Positions 8,458 to 15,177 of a DNA stretch of 17,229 bases are shown here, piece after piece. Each line of letters starts with the position of its first letter. The first letter of the stretch is position 1. Made by a program: the position numbers and the translations under genes. The DNA comes from Burkholderiales bacterium (GTDB lineage: Bacteria; Pseudomonadota; Gammaproteobacteria; Burkholderiales; Usitatibacteraceae): NCBI GenBank assembly GCA_025350945.1, contig JANXWW010000126.1, forward strand, positions 1-17,229. Direction: 5' to 3'. The notes under the pieces are model-generated. The model had not been told where the DNA came from and did not search any database. It worked only from the letters and a program-made list of their open reading frames with translations.

Positions 8458-8463
8458 AGTATA
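8458..8463 (-). promoter_or_regulatory. Possible -10 element for the kinase-receiver-phosphatase genes
   Basis: The 225-bp gap 8339-8563 separates the conserved membrane-protein gene from the kinase gene. On the minus strand it holds TATACT at 8463-8458, about 120 bp upstream of the kinase ATG. I see no convincing -35 hexamer at 16-18 bp, so the call is weak. The gap length does suggest that the cassette can be transcribed on its own. No gene is supported in the gap. Confidence 0.2.
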
Positions 8464-8563
8464 CGGCGTGCGACTACCTAAGATTGCGCCTTAACGCGTC
8501 GTGAATGTGAATTTCTGTTTCGCCATTTGCCCAATCAACCCGCCGCCGGTTGCGGCAATTGAG

Positions 8564-9118
8564 TCACGCCCCTTTGGAGCGCAGCCACCAACTTTTAACC
8601 TGCCGCTTGAGCGCACTCGTGCGCTGACGAATCGTTTGATACAGGGGCAGCTCACGAACATAGGTGTACAGGCGCTGTTTCCACGCGATGATTGCGGTGT
8701 AGCTGCGAGCGAACCAGCCTATCGTCATCAACGCTGGTTTGGTCAACGCAAAAATGCGCGCCAAAAATGCTGTGCCAATAATTTTCGCAACGATAAAAAC
8801 GGCGGTACCAAGTACACTTTTGCCATGGGCAATCAGCCAGAAAGCAGCCAGCTTGAACGGCAACAGAACCGCCATGGGAATCAAAAAGGCGATGAGCGCC
8901 GCATAGGCGGGCAGTTTCGCAATTTGCGATTCGACCCAGCGGATGGGGGGCAGTTTCGACAGCGCGCTGGTGAGTGCCAACATCGCATCCCACAGCCATT
9001 CTTCAACAAACAGCCAAAGCGCCGCCGGAATCGCCAGTAGCGCGCGACCGATTCGCCGCAGCAATGTGGGCGCTGGCGATGCTGGTGTAGGTCTAGGCGA
9101 GGTTGGCGGCACTGGCAT
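8564..9118 (-). CDS. Conserved membrane protein of unknown function in the ubi cluster
   Basis: A 184-residue protein that I cannot assign to a named function. From the ATG at 9116-9118 it has a Pro-rich start (1-18), a hydrophobic or amphipathic segment with the distinctive FVEEWLWD (about 26-45), the LPPIRWVES stretch (56-64), two clear membrane helices (about 73-97 and 101-125), and a basic, aromatic-rich C-terminal part (about 135-184) likely facing the cytoplasm. From memory, similar hypothetical proteins occur near ubiJ and ubiB in other betaproteobacteria; this was not checked. The start overlaps the end of ubiJ by 26 bp and has GAGG upstream, which indicates translational coupling. 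A longer frame reaching 9316 exists but would overlap ubiJ by over 200 bp. A role linked to ubiquinone synthesis or membrane anchoring is a guess from position only. Confidence 0.82.
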   Translation of the reverse strand: MPVPPTSPRPTPASPAPTLLRRIGRALLAIPAALWLFVEEWLWDAMLALTSALSKLPPIRWVESQIAKLPAYAALIAFLIPMAVLLPFKLAAFWLIAHGKSVLGTAVFIVAKIIGTAFLARIFALTKPALMTIGWFARSYTAIIAWKQRLYTYVRELPLYQTIRQRTSALKRQVKSWWLRSKGA

Positions 9119-9686
9119 TAATTTTGGCCTCAAGGCGTGCCAGGGCATCACGCAAGTTTTCGTTATCTGTTGCCAGCATTTCAAAATCACGTTTGGTGGC
9201 AAACGCGCGCTTTTCTTCGGTGAGATATTCGGCCACGTTTGCCATGAGTCGCGTCTTGGCATCGCTTGACCATTCGCGTGCCGCTTGTGCAGTGCCCACA
9301 ATTCGTCTGGCACCAATGTCGCCGATCACACGACTCAAATCTTCTTCCACATCCCAATCGACATTTCGCGCGATGGACGATAACGCTGAAGCGAGTTCGC
9401 TATCGCCTTCAAACGCGACTTCTGAAAATGCGGATTCATCACCGCGTGCAAGACGCGGAAGCAAGGCGAGCGATATCCGGAACGCCACGTCTGGCGCGGC
9501 ACTTGAGCCATCGCTCGATGAGCCGACCATTTCAAATTCACCGCTTGCAGACAGACGCAATCGCGTAGAAACCGGGCCAACGGTGGCGTGGATAGATTTG
9601 CCCGAATGCGCTTTGAGAGAATCGCGCGCCAGCGGATAATCCGACAGCACGCGATTCAAAAATTTAACGACAGGATAATTTATCAC
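9093..9686 (-). CDS. ubiJ: UbiJ, SCP2-domain accessory factor of ubiquinone biosynthesis
   Basis: A 197-residue protein matching the UbiJ layout: an N-terminal SCP2-like lipid-binding domain (about 20-115) and a C-terminal charged helical or coiled-coil tail (about 160-195). In enterobacteria UbiJ is an accessory protein of the soluble Ubi complex that binds ubiquinone intermediates and interacts with the other Ubi enzymes. The sequence is divergent, as usual for this family, so the call rests on domain type, length and its position between ubiE and ubiB. The start is a GTG (9684-9686) giving INYPVVKFLNRVL, which resembles other UbiJ N-termini; no strong Shine-Dalgarno is seen. It follows the Tim44-like gene after 24 bp and overlaps the next gene by 26 bp. 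Confidence 0.85.
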   Translation of the reverse strand: MINYPVVKFLNRVLSDYPLARDSLKAHSGKSIHATVGPVSTRLRLSASGEFEMVGSSSDGSSAAPDVAFRISLALLPRLARGDESAFSEVAFEGDSELASALSSIARNVDWDVEEDLSRVIGDIGARRIVGTAQAAREWSSDAKTRLMANVAEYLTEEKRAFATKRDFEMLATDNENLRDALARLEAKINASAANLA

Positions 9687-9710
9687 TGCGCTATTCGTGA
9701 ACTAAGCGGA

Positions 9711-10706
9711 TCAGGCGAGTTGCTGGATGCCAGCGAGCTTCCACGTGGCACCAGCATCATTCAAGTTTTTCGCGACATGCCAGACTTCATCGAACGCCTC
9801 CGGTAGCGCACCTGCATCTTCGCGAATGGTGCCCGTATAGCGCACGCTGGCGATGGCACGATTTTCCTCGTTAACCACTTCCAGAACATTTACGCTCAAC
9901 GTCACCACTTCAGTGCGCTGCACCGCGTCACCCCGCGACTTTAATTGCAGGGAAATTTCAGCAAACATTTCAGGCGATGTGAAATCGCGAATGTCGTTCA
10001 AATCTTTTGCGTCGTTCGCCGCTTGCAGGCGAATAAAAGCGACCTCGGCCTGGCGCTCGAATGGCGCAACGTCAAAGTCAGCAGGAATGCGCGGATTATG
10101 TGTCGCGGCTTCAATTTGTGACATTGAAGCATTTCCATCCGCCAATCGGCTACCGATTTCAGGCGCGATGATGCGGCCATTGGTTTGCACGGGGGCTGGC
10201 GCATATGCGGTGCGCTGCGCCTCGACGGGAGCCGGTTGCGATGGGTTGTAGGCGGCACCTGCACCTGCGTACTGCATGTTGTTTGGACTGTCTATGGCTG
10301 ACGCCGCTCTCTTGCGTAAGAATGCACGGATCACCATGAACGCGGCAAACGCAATACCCGCCATCAGCAACATGTCCAAAATTTTGAGGCCATCAAAGCC
10401 ATGACCCATCAACATTGACGCGAGCAATCCGCCTGCCGCCAAGCCTGCAAGCGGGCCCAACCATTTGCGCATACCTGACGCTGGTGCCGCCGCAACTGGC
10501 GGAGCACCGGGAGCCGCCGCTGCCGGTGCGGCTTGTGGCGGCGTGGCGGGCTTGGGTGGCGTGCCGACATCGCGCTTCACGGAATCGCGCTGCAACCCAC
10601 TCGATTGCCCACCGCCAAAGCGTTTTTTGGCCTCAGCGTCAGGCGAAAAACCGAGTGAGGCGAAAGTCATGACGGCGATCAAAATACTGGCTAAAAAAGT
10701 TTTCAT
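9711..10706 (-). CDS. Tim44-like domain protein, membrane-anchored
   Basis: A 331-residue protein with a C-terminal Tim44-like (NTF2-fold) domain at about 190-331, containing the FxRLQAAND and EVWH features often seen in this group. The N-terminus looks like a signal peptide or anchor, with a hydrophobic stretch at 4-20 and a possible cleavage site after AEA (24-26), followed by KKRFGGG. A Pro/Ala-rich low-complexity linker (48-78) comes next, then one or two membrane helices (about 84-101 and 107-126). The ATG at 10704-10706 is preferred because AGAGG lies 5 nt upstream and it begins the signal-like sequence; the frame could start 57 bp earlier. Bacterial Tim44-like proteins have no settled function. 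It lies between ubiE and ubiJ, as often in betaproteobacteria. Confidence 0.9.
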   Translation of the reverse strand: MKTFLASILIAVMTFASLGFSPDAEAKKRFGGGQSSGLQRDSVKRDVGTPPKPATPPQAAPAAAAPGAPPVAAAPASGMRKWLGPLAGLAAGGLLASMLMGHGFDGLKILDMLLMAGIAFAAFMVIRAFLRKRAASAIDSPNNMQYAGAGAAYNPSQPAPVEAQRTAYAPAPVQTNGRIIAPEIGSRLADGNASMSQIEAATHNPRIPADFDVAPFERQAEVAFIRLQAANDAKDLNDIRDFTSPEMFAEISLQLKSRGDAVQRTEVVTLSVNVLEVVNEENRAIASVRYTGTIREDAGALPEAFDEVWHVAKNLNDAGATWKLAGIQQLA

Positions 10707-10800
10707 AAATACCTCTGCGCTATTCAACCCAACGATGGATACAACAATAAAATGGTTAGACAATAAACAGTACTAAAGTAGATCGGGGCAGACGAATCTA

Positions 10801-10827
10801 AATCAAGCCGACAATTCCAGCTTGATT
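10801..10827 (-). terminator. Inverted repeat just after ubiE
   Basis: Perfect 8-bp arms AATCAAGC (10801-10808) and GCTTGATT (10820-10827) enclose an 11-nt loop, starting 3 bp after the ubiE stop codon. On the minus strand only a weak T-containing tail follows, so it may be a partial terminator or an RNA-stabilising hairpin within the 123-bp ubiE to Tim44-like gap. Confidence 0.35.
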
Positions 10828-10829
10828 GG

Positions 10830-11561
10830 TCATAACTTCACACCTTTATGAACCGCCGCCACTCCTGCGGTCAAATTAAAATATTCAACGCGCGACAAAC
10901 CTGCTGTTGTCAGCATATCCTTCAACGTATCCTGATCCGGATGCATGCGGATGGACTCCGCCAAATAGCGGTAACTCGCCTCGTCTTTGGCAACATACTT
11001 TCCCATTAACGGTAGCAAGTTGAACGAATAAAGGTCGTACGCTTTTTTCAGCGACTCATGTACTTTGGAAAATTCCAGCACCAGCAAACGTCCACCGGTT
11101 TTTAAGACACGCGTCATCTCGGCAAGTGCCACTTCCTTGTGCGTCATATTGCGCAGGCCGAACGCGACCGTTACCAGATCAAACGATTCGCTGGCAAACG
11201 GTAATTTCTCGGCATCGCACAAGGCTGCGGGCAATGACAGACCTTGGTTAATCAAACGATCACGACCGACCTTTAACATGGCTTCATTGATATCGGTTTG
11301 CCAGACATTTTTCGCACCGGCTATTTTCGCAAACGTCATCGCCAAGTCGCCTGAGCCGGAGGCAACATCCAGCACCCGCTCACCCGGTTTGACGTTGGCC
11401 AGATCTACGGTGAATTTTTTCCACACGCGATGCAGCCCGCCCGACATCAGATCATTCATGATGTCATAGCTGGGGGCGACGGAGGCAAACACCTCGCGCA
11501 CCTTGCCAGATTTTTTCTCCTCGGCAACTTCCTGAAAACCAAAATGAGTTGTTTTCGACAT
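10830..11561 (-). CDS. ubiE: UbiE, ubiquinone/menaquinone C-methyltransferase
   Basis: A 243-residue class I SAM-dependent methyltransferase that adds the ring C-methyl group in ubiquinone synthesis (and in menaquinone synthesis where that pathway exists). Both family signatures are visible: YDIMNDLMSGGLHRVWK (32-48) and YRYLAESI (198-205). SAM motif I is LDVASGSGDLA (64-74), followed by the acidic TDIN (89-92) and NMTHKEVALAEMTRVLKTGG (138-157). Length is near the family norm of about 250. The ATG at 11559-11561 starts 15 bp after the DUF971 stop codon, so the two genes very likely share a transcript; the Shine-Dalgarno (GGAA) is modest. It heads the ubi block that continues through ubiJ to ubiB. 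Confidence 0.97.
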   Translation of the reverse strand: MSKTTHFGFQEVAEEKKSGKVREVFASVAPSYDIMNDLMSGGLHRVWKKFTVDLANVKPGERVLDVASGSGDLAMTFAKIAGAKNVWQTDINEAMLKVGRDRLINQGLSLPAALCDAEKLPFASESFDLVTVAFGLRNMTHKEVALAEMTRVLKTGGRLLVLEFSKVHESLKKAYDLYSFNLLPLMGKYVAKDEASYRYLAESIRMHPDQDTLKDMLTTAGLSRVEYFNLTAGVAAVHKGVKL

Positions 11562-11576
11562 GATATTTATTCCAAA

Positions 11577-11948
11577 TTAGTCTCGACTTGCGCCGGATTG
11601 TTCCATCCGCGCAAGATAAGTTTTCCAATAACTTTCCTGATTTTTACCTAAATCATAAAAATAGTCCCACGAATACAAACCGGTATCGTGACCGTCTGAA
11701 AATACCAGCTTCACTGCGTAGGAGCCAACGGGGTCAATAGCCGTGATATCGATATTCTTTTTGCCGATCTGCAAAACTTCCTGCCCCGGCCCGTGGCCGC
11801 GCACTTCGGCTGAGGGGGAATAAACCCGCAAGAATTCGCATGAAAAACGGAATTCGGCGCCGTCATCAAAATGAATTTCCAGCTCGCGGGATTTCTGGTG
11901 CAGCTTGATTTCGGTAGGTCGTGGTGAAGTCGGGGTAAGGCCTGCCAT
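11577..11948 (-). CDS. DUF971 (gamma-butyrobetaine hydroxylase-like N-terminal domain) protein
   Basis: A 123-residue single-domain DUF971 protein. Recognisable features are EFRFSCEFLRVYSPSAEVRG (about 32-51) and the FSDGHDTGLYSWDYFY region (about 83-98), both typical of this family. In eukaryotic gamma-butyrobetaine hydroxylase the same fold is an N-terminal, often zinc-binding domain; here it stands alone. The bacterial stand-alone proteins have no proven role that I can cite. It is first in the block that runs into ubiE 15 bp later, an arrangement common in betaproteobacteria. The ATG at 11946-11948 is preceded by GGAA at a suitable distance. The gene is divergent from phoB across a 138-bp gap. 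Confidence 0.92.
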   Translation of the reverse strand: MAGLTPTSPRPTEIKLHQKSRELEIHFDDGAEFRFSCEFLRVYSPSAEVRGHGPGQEVLQIGKKNIDITAIDPVGSYAVKLVFSDGHDTGLYSWDYFYDLGKNQESYWKTYLARMEQSGASRD

Positions 11949-12023
11949 GCTGTTCCAGTCAGAGCTGTTTAACTTAATGTCAACATGATACTTTGCTATT
12001 GGATTACGAGGTGATTAGAACGA

Positions 12024-12057
12024 CTGTCACATTACCTTCACAAAGCTGAAATATGAT
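12024..12057 (+). promoter_or_regulatory. Pho box and -10 element of phoB
   Basis: CTGTCAC (12024-12030), a 4-bp spacer ATTA, and CCTTCAC (12035-12041) form an 18-bp Pho box in the standard two-half-site layout; the first half-site closely matches the consensus CTGTCAT. TATGAT at 12052-12057 is a near-perfect -10 hexamer 10 bp further on, the spacing expected when the Pho box replaces the -35. Phospho-PhoB should activate its own gene here. An AAGG at 12072-12075 precedes the phoB ATG. Confidence 0.75.
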
Positions 12058-12086
12058 GTAACTATCGATAAAAGGTATGAACTGAT

Positions 12087-12773
12087 ATGAACCCAACCAT
12101 CCTCGTGGTAGAAGACGAACCGGCGATACAAGATCTGATCCAGATTAATCTGGAAATGGGCGGCTACCGCGTACTCACGCACGACAGCGCGGAGAGCGCA
12201 TTAAAGCAGGTGCAATTAGAGCTACCCGATTTGGCGCTGCTAGACTGGATGCTGCCCGGTATGAGTGGCGTTGATTTGGCACGTCGTCTACGCAGCGATT
12301 CCCGCACCAAATCACTGCCGATAATTTTGCTCACCGCCAAAGGTGAGGAAGAAGATAAGCTAAAAGGTCTTGAAAGCGGCGCAGACGATTACATGACCAA
12401 ACCGTTTTCAGTGCGTGAGCTGGAAGCGCGCATTAAAGCGGTGTTGCGCCGCCGCGCGCCAGAGTTGACGCAGGACGTGATCGAATACCACGGTCTCAGA
12501 CTTGACCCCACCTCGCACAAAATTTCCGGGCACGGCCAAACACTTTCAATGGGGCCGACTGAATTTCGCCTGCTGCATTTTTTCATGACGCATATTGAAC
12601 GGGTTTATTCGCGCACCCAGTTGCTCGATTTTGTGTGGGGCGATCATGTGTTTATCGAGGAGCGCACGGTAGACGTGCATATTCGTCGGCTGCGTGCAGC
12701 ATTGTCGCCATCCAAGCATGATTTTTTGGTCCATACCGTTCGCGGCAGCGGTTATCGATTCGCGGCGGATTAG
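12087..12773 (+). CDS. phoB: PhoB, phosphate regulon response regulator
   Basis: A 228-residue OmpR/PhoB-class regulator. The receiver domain (about 1-120) has the acidic patch Glu9-Asp10-Glu11, phosphoacceptor Asp53 in LLDWMLPG, Thr83 in LLTA and Lys105 in TKPFS. The C-terminal winged helix (about 130-228) shows LLDFVWGDHVFIEERTVDVH and the closing VRGSGYRF that is typical of PhoB. When phosphate is scarce, PhoR phosphorylates it and it binds Pho boxes with RNA polymerase sigma70. A Pho box lies directly upstream. The next gene is phoR, 58 bp on. No pst, phoU or ppk gene is visible in the window. Identification as PhoB rather than another OmpR-class regulator rests on the partner PhoR, overall resemblance and the Pho box. 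Confidence 0.95.
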   Translation: MNPTILVVEDEPAIQDLIQINLEMGGYRVLTHDSAESALKQVQLELPDLALLDWMLPGMSGVDLARRLRSDSRTKSLPIILLTAKGEEEDKLKGLESGADDYMTKPFSVRELEARIKAVLRRRAPELTQDVIEYHGLRLDPTSHKISGHGQTLSMGPTEFRLLHFFMTHIERVYSRTQLLDFVWGDHVFIEERTVDVHIRRLRAALSPSKHDFLVHTVRGSGYRFAAD

Positions 12774-12831
12774 CGGCATCTCGTTGCATAATAACGAGTC
12801 GATTTCCACTTGGCAAAATCTCGTCACCTTC

Positions 12832-14205
12832 ATGTCGCCCGTTGCAAAATTTACACTCCTGGCTTTGATTCGCGTGAGCCTGATCGCCATCGCTGCGGGT
12901 GGTGCGGTCGCGCTGGTTGTTGACGTGACGTGGGGCGCTGCACTGGGTGCTGCGGTGATACTCGCCGTCGTCGGTTATTATGCTTACAAATTAGCGTCAT
13001 TGTCGGTATGGCTGAATGATCCACAAGCAGCCACCTTGCCGGAGGGCATTGGCTTGTGGGGCGATACGCTTGGCCATCTTTATCGTGTAATCCGTCACGA
13101 GCGCGCAGCACAACGCACGCTGACCGATTCACTAAGCCGCTTTCAAGCTGCTGCTACAGCATTGCCCGATGGCGCGGTAATGCTGGATGAGCAATACAAT
13201 ATTGTGTGGTGCAACCCCAGCGCAGAAACACATCTTGGCCTCTCGTTCAAACGTGATCGCATGCAGGTGGTGACTTATCTCATCCGCAATCCTGAATTGA
13301 TCGCTTATCTTGACTCACGCAATTTTTTGGAGCCGCTGATTATTCGCTTGCAGCCCAATAAATTGGGGTCGGGTAACGCATCAACCGAGGTAACACTATC
13401 GCTTCAGCTGGTGGCATTTGGTGAAGATCAAATGCTATTGCTGTCGCGCGATATTTCGGAACGCGAGCGACTGGAAACTATTCGCCGGGACTTTGTCGCC
13501 AACGTATCGCATGAATTAAGAACACCGCTCACTGTCGTCACGGGGTTTTTGGAAACCGTCACCATTGCAGGTACCAGCAATGAAGCGCTGCTCAAAAAAT
13601 CGCTCGCGCACATGAGCGCGCAGACCGCGCGGATGCAACATTTGGTTGAAGATTTGCTCACGCTGTCCAGGTTGGAAGACAACCGCAATCGCCTTAACGT
13701 GGCACCCATTAACATCCCGGAACTGATTGCAACCTTGGTCAGTGATGCGGAACAACTGTCGGCGCAACGTCATACCATCACCAAGGAAATCACCGGCCCG
13801 TGGCTACTGGGCAATCGGGACGAAATCAGCAGCGCATTTGGCAATTTAATGACCAACGCGGTGCGCTACACGCCGGAGGGCAGCGCAATTTCTGTGCAAT
13901 GGTCGCAGGCAGATCAAAACGCGCCGCTTATATTTCGCGTAATCGATAACGGTGAAGGTATTGGCGCGGAGCATTTGCCGCGTCTGACGGAGCGCTTTTA
14001 TCGTGTGGATCGGGGACGCTCACGCGCGTCTGGCGGCACCGGTTTGGGGCTGGCGATTGTCAAGCATGTTTTACTGCGCCACGACAGCCATCTTGAGATT
14101 CAAAGCTCAATGGACGCCGTCAATCACGGCACGATTTTTTCCGCGATTTTCCCTGCTGAGCGTGCCTGCGCTGCCATGCCCCGGCCACAAGCGGTCGCAG
14201 CTTAG
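12832..14205 (+). CDS. phoR: PhoR, phosphate regulon sensor histidine kinase
   Basis: A 457-residue inner-membrane histidine kinase. From the ATG at 12832 it has two closely spaced membrane helices (about 7-30 and 35-52) with almost no periplasmic loop, as in PhoR. A charged linker follows, then a PAS domain (about 100-210), the DHp domain with SHELRTP (His227 as phosphorylation site), and the ATPase domain with Asn342 in the N-box, DNGEGIG (372-378) and GGTGLGLAI (401-409). PhoR senses phosphate status through the Pst transporter and PhoU rather than by direct periplasmic binding. An in-frame extension back to 12694 overlaps phoB and looks unrelated. A TTG at 12784 is another possible start; none has a strong Shine-Dalgarno. 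The C-terminal 12 or so residues are Ala/Pro-rich and non-conserved. Confidence 0.94.
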   Translation: MSPVAKFTLLALIRVSLIAIAAGGAVALVVDVTWGAALGAAVILAVVGYYAYKLASLSVWLNDPQAATLPEGIGLWGDTLGHLYRVIRHERAAQRTLTDSLSRFQAAATALPDGAVMLDEQYNIVWCNPSAETHLGLSFKRDRMQVVTYLIRNPELIAYLDSRNFLEPLIIRLQPNKLGSGNASTEVTLSLQLVAFGEDQMLLLSRDISERERLETIRRDFVANVSHELRTPLTVVTGFLETVTIAGTSNEALLKKSLAHMSAQTARMQHLVEDLLTLSRLEDNRNRLNVAPINIPELIATLVSDAEQLSAQRHTITKEITGPWLLGNRDEISSAFGNLMTNAVRYTPEGSAISVQWSQADQNAPLIFRVIDNGEGIGAEHLPRLTERFYRVDRGRSRASGGTGLGLAIVKHVLLRHDSHLEIQSSMDAVNHGTIFSAIFPAERACAAMPRPQAVAA

Positions 14206-14298
14206 TACATTTTCACAAACGCAACAGCCAAGTTGACGCCCACCCAAGGTGGGCCAGCACAGAATGAACATGAGGAAAAAGTTTATGCCTGAACTTCA

Positions 14299-14376
14299 CT
14301 ATTCAAATCTGTAAAAGTGTCTTTCAGCGCGTTTAATTTTAGCCTCAATAAGTGCGAGTCTTTGTTCAGCCGTCAC
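14299..14376 (-). pseudogene. Short reading frame, possible remnant of a small gene
   Basis: A GTG (14374-14376) preceded by AAGGTGG opens a 25-codon frame beginning MTAEQRLALIEAKIKRAE and ending in TAG. The start looks like a normal small cytoplasmic helical protein and is preceded by a good Shine-Dalgarno, but the frame stops at once. It could be the leftover 5' end of a decayed gene, a genuine microprotein, or chance. No function is assigned. Confidence 0.25.
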
Positions 14377-14435
14377 AGAGCCACCTTAATATTTCCCCCA
14401 AAGATTTTTGCACGAACAAACTCAATTTTAGCTTA

Positions 14436-14454
14436 CGCAATTGCGCACTATACT
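14436..14454 (+). promoter_or_regulatory. Palindrome next to a possible -10 element
   Basis: The perfect palindrome CGCAATTGCG (14436-14445) lies 3 bp before TATACT (14449-14454). If TATACT is a -10 hexamer for the VOC gene, the palindrome sits where a repressor would bind. The -35 position (14426-14431, TTTTAG) is poor and the leader would be about 165 nt long, so this is a weak call. Confidence 0.22.
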
Positions 14455-14551
14455 GGCTTGCGTTCTATTAAATAGTCGTTCAAATATTCATAGTGAACAA
14501 CAACCTATCATTGAGTTTGCTAAATTACTGCCTGCTAAAAATAGTATTAGA

Positions 14552-14604
14552 GTGTCGCCCGTTGCATATTTATGCTTATGCGCGGGCTTCGATTTGTTCG
14601 ACAC
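14552..14604 (+). promoter_or_regulatory. Stem-loop in the leader of the VOC gene
   Basis: Nested complementary arms are GTGTC (14552-14556) with GACAC (14600-14604), GCCCG (14557-14561) with CGGGC (14583-14587), and GCATA (14564-14568) with TATGC (14577-14581), leaving an 8-nt apical loop. The inner 31 nt form a nearly continuous stem with one bulge. There is no T tract after it, so it does not look like a terminator. It ends 21 bp before the VOC start and could affect translation or RNA stability, or be a REP-like element. Confidence 0.35.
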
Positions 14605-14625
14605 ACTTTTTGAAGAGTGACATTA

Positions 14626-15038
14626 ATGCTCTCCCACATTTTCCTCGGTGTAAATAACTTCAACCAAGCCTTCAAATTCTATTCCGCCGTCATGAGCGAA
14701 CTGGATTTGCAATTGCGATTTTGCGATACCGAAAAACCGTGGGCAGCGTGGGTTTCACCTTCTGCGTCGCGACCATTATTTTTAATTGGTAAACCATTGG
14801 TAAACCTTATGACGGCAACGCGGCTACGGCGGGAAACGGGCAAATGGTCGCGCTGCTTGCGCCTAGTCGTGATGCGGTTGATCGCGTTTATGAAGTCGCG
14901 CTGGCGCACGGCGGATTGAGCGAGGGCGCGCCGGGATTGCGGCCTGAATATCATGCGAATTATTACGGGACATATTTTCGTGATGTGGATGGAAATAAAA
15001 TTTGTGTATGTTGTCACGACCCGATTGTCGAGTTGTAG
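14626..15038 (+). pseudogene. VOC/glyoxalase-family protein, frame broken by an 11-bp tandem duplication
   Basis: The first part (from ATG 14626, with GAAGAG 8 nt upstream) reads MLSHIFLGVNNFNQAFKFYS and continues in the expected frame to FLIGKP. The reading then shifts: the family-like continuation PYDGNAATAGNGQMVALLAP and onward to HANYYGTYFRDVDGNKICVCC is in another frame, ending with TAG at 15036-15038. The switch coincides with an exact tandem duplication of ATTGGTAAACC (14785-14795 and 14796-14806); removing one copy restores a single frame of about 133 codons. Such small VOC-fold proteins are metal-binding, glyoxalase-like enzymes of often unknown substrate. As it stands, translation runs on out of frame to 14919, giving a truncated protein that is probably inactive. 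Both halves remain well conserved, so the break looks recent. Confidence 0.88.
14785..14806 (+). repeat. Exact 11-bp tandem duplication inside the VOC gene
   Basis: ATTGGTAAACC is present twice, head to tail, without mismatch. Eleven bases is not a multiple of three, so the second copy shifts the reading frame of the VOC gene. Single-copy sequence would read IGKPYDGN. Confidence 0.95.
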
Positions 15039-15044
15039 ATGAAA

Positions 15045-15079
15045 AAAACAAAAGCCCGGTTTCCCCGGGCTTTTGTTTT
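15045..15079. terminator. Bidirectional rho-independent terminator
   Basis: A perfect 15-bp stem (15045-15059 with 15065-15079) and a 5-nt loop have a GC-rich core GCCCGG/CCGGGC. They are flanked by an A tract on the left and a T tract on the right, so either strand gives a hairpin with a U tail. It begins 6 bp after the VOC stop codon and lies downstream of groEL on the other strand, so it can end both convergent transcripts. Confidence 0.92.
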
Positions 15080-15114
15080 ATAGCTTTGCTTTATAACTTT
15101 GCTTTATGGCTTTT
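15080..15114. repeat. Short 13-bp tandem repeat beside the terminator
   Basis: ATAGCTTTGCTTT (15080-15092) is followed by ATAACTTTGCTTT (15093-15105), which differs at one base, and by a partial third copy, ATGGCTTTT. It is low-complexity DNA between the convergent VOC and groEL genes. Confidence 0.7.
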
Positions 15115-15177
15115 AATACTCTCGGTTTTATCATCCAATATCAACTGGCTTTGCTCGTGATTTTGACTAGCTTTAAC

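Larger units (their letters stand above)
14206..14625. other. Gene-poor, AT-rich gap between phoR and the VOC gene
   Basis: No substantial gene is supported in this 420-bp stretch. It holds a 7-bp GC-rich inverted repeat with a 3-nt loop at 14238-14254 and no T tract. It also holds a very short minus-strand reading frame (14299-14376), a palindrome CGCAATTGCG (14436-14445) next to a TATACT (14449-14454), and a longer stem-loop at 14552-14604. Where recognisable, these are listed separately. Base composition is clearly more AT-rich than the flanking genes. Confidence 0.6.

Noticed and set aside
9119..9316. N-terminal extension of the conserved membrane protein up to 9316
   Set aside because: It would overlap ubiJ by over 200 bp and has no membrane-protein character; the ATG at 9116-9118 has GAGG upstream.
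10707..10763. Earlier start of the Tim44-like protein
   Set aside because: The later ATG has AGAGG at good spacing and begins a signal-like sequence; the extra 19 residues do not.
12694..12831. Earlier start of phoR overlapping phoB
   Set aside because: The extra residues come from the phoB coding region read in another frame and do not resemble a PhoR N-terminus.
14238..14254. GC-rich inverted repeat after phoR as a terminator
   Set aside because: The 7-bp arms are perfect, but the loop is only 3 nt and no T tract follows on either strand.
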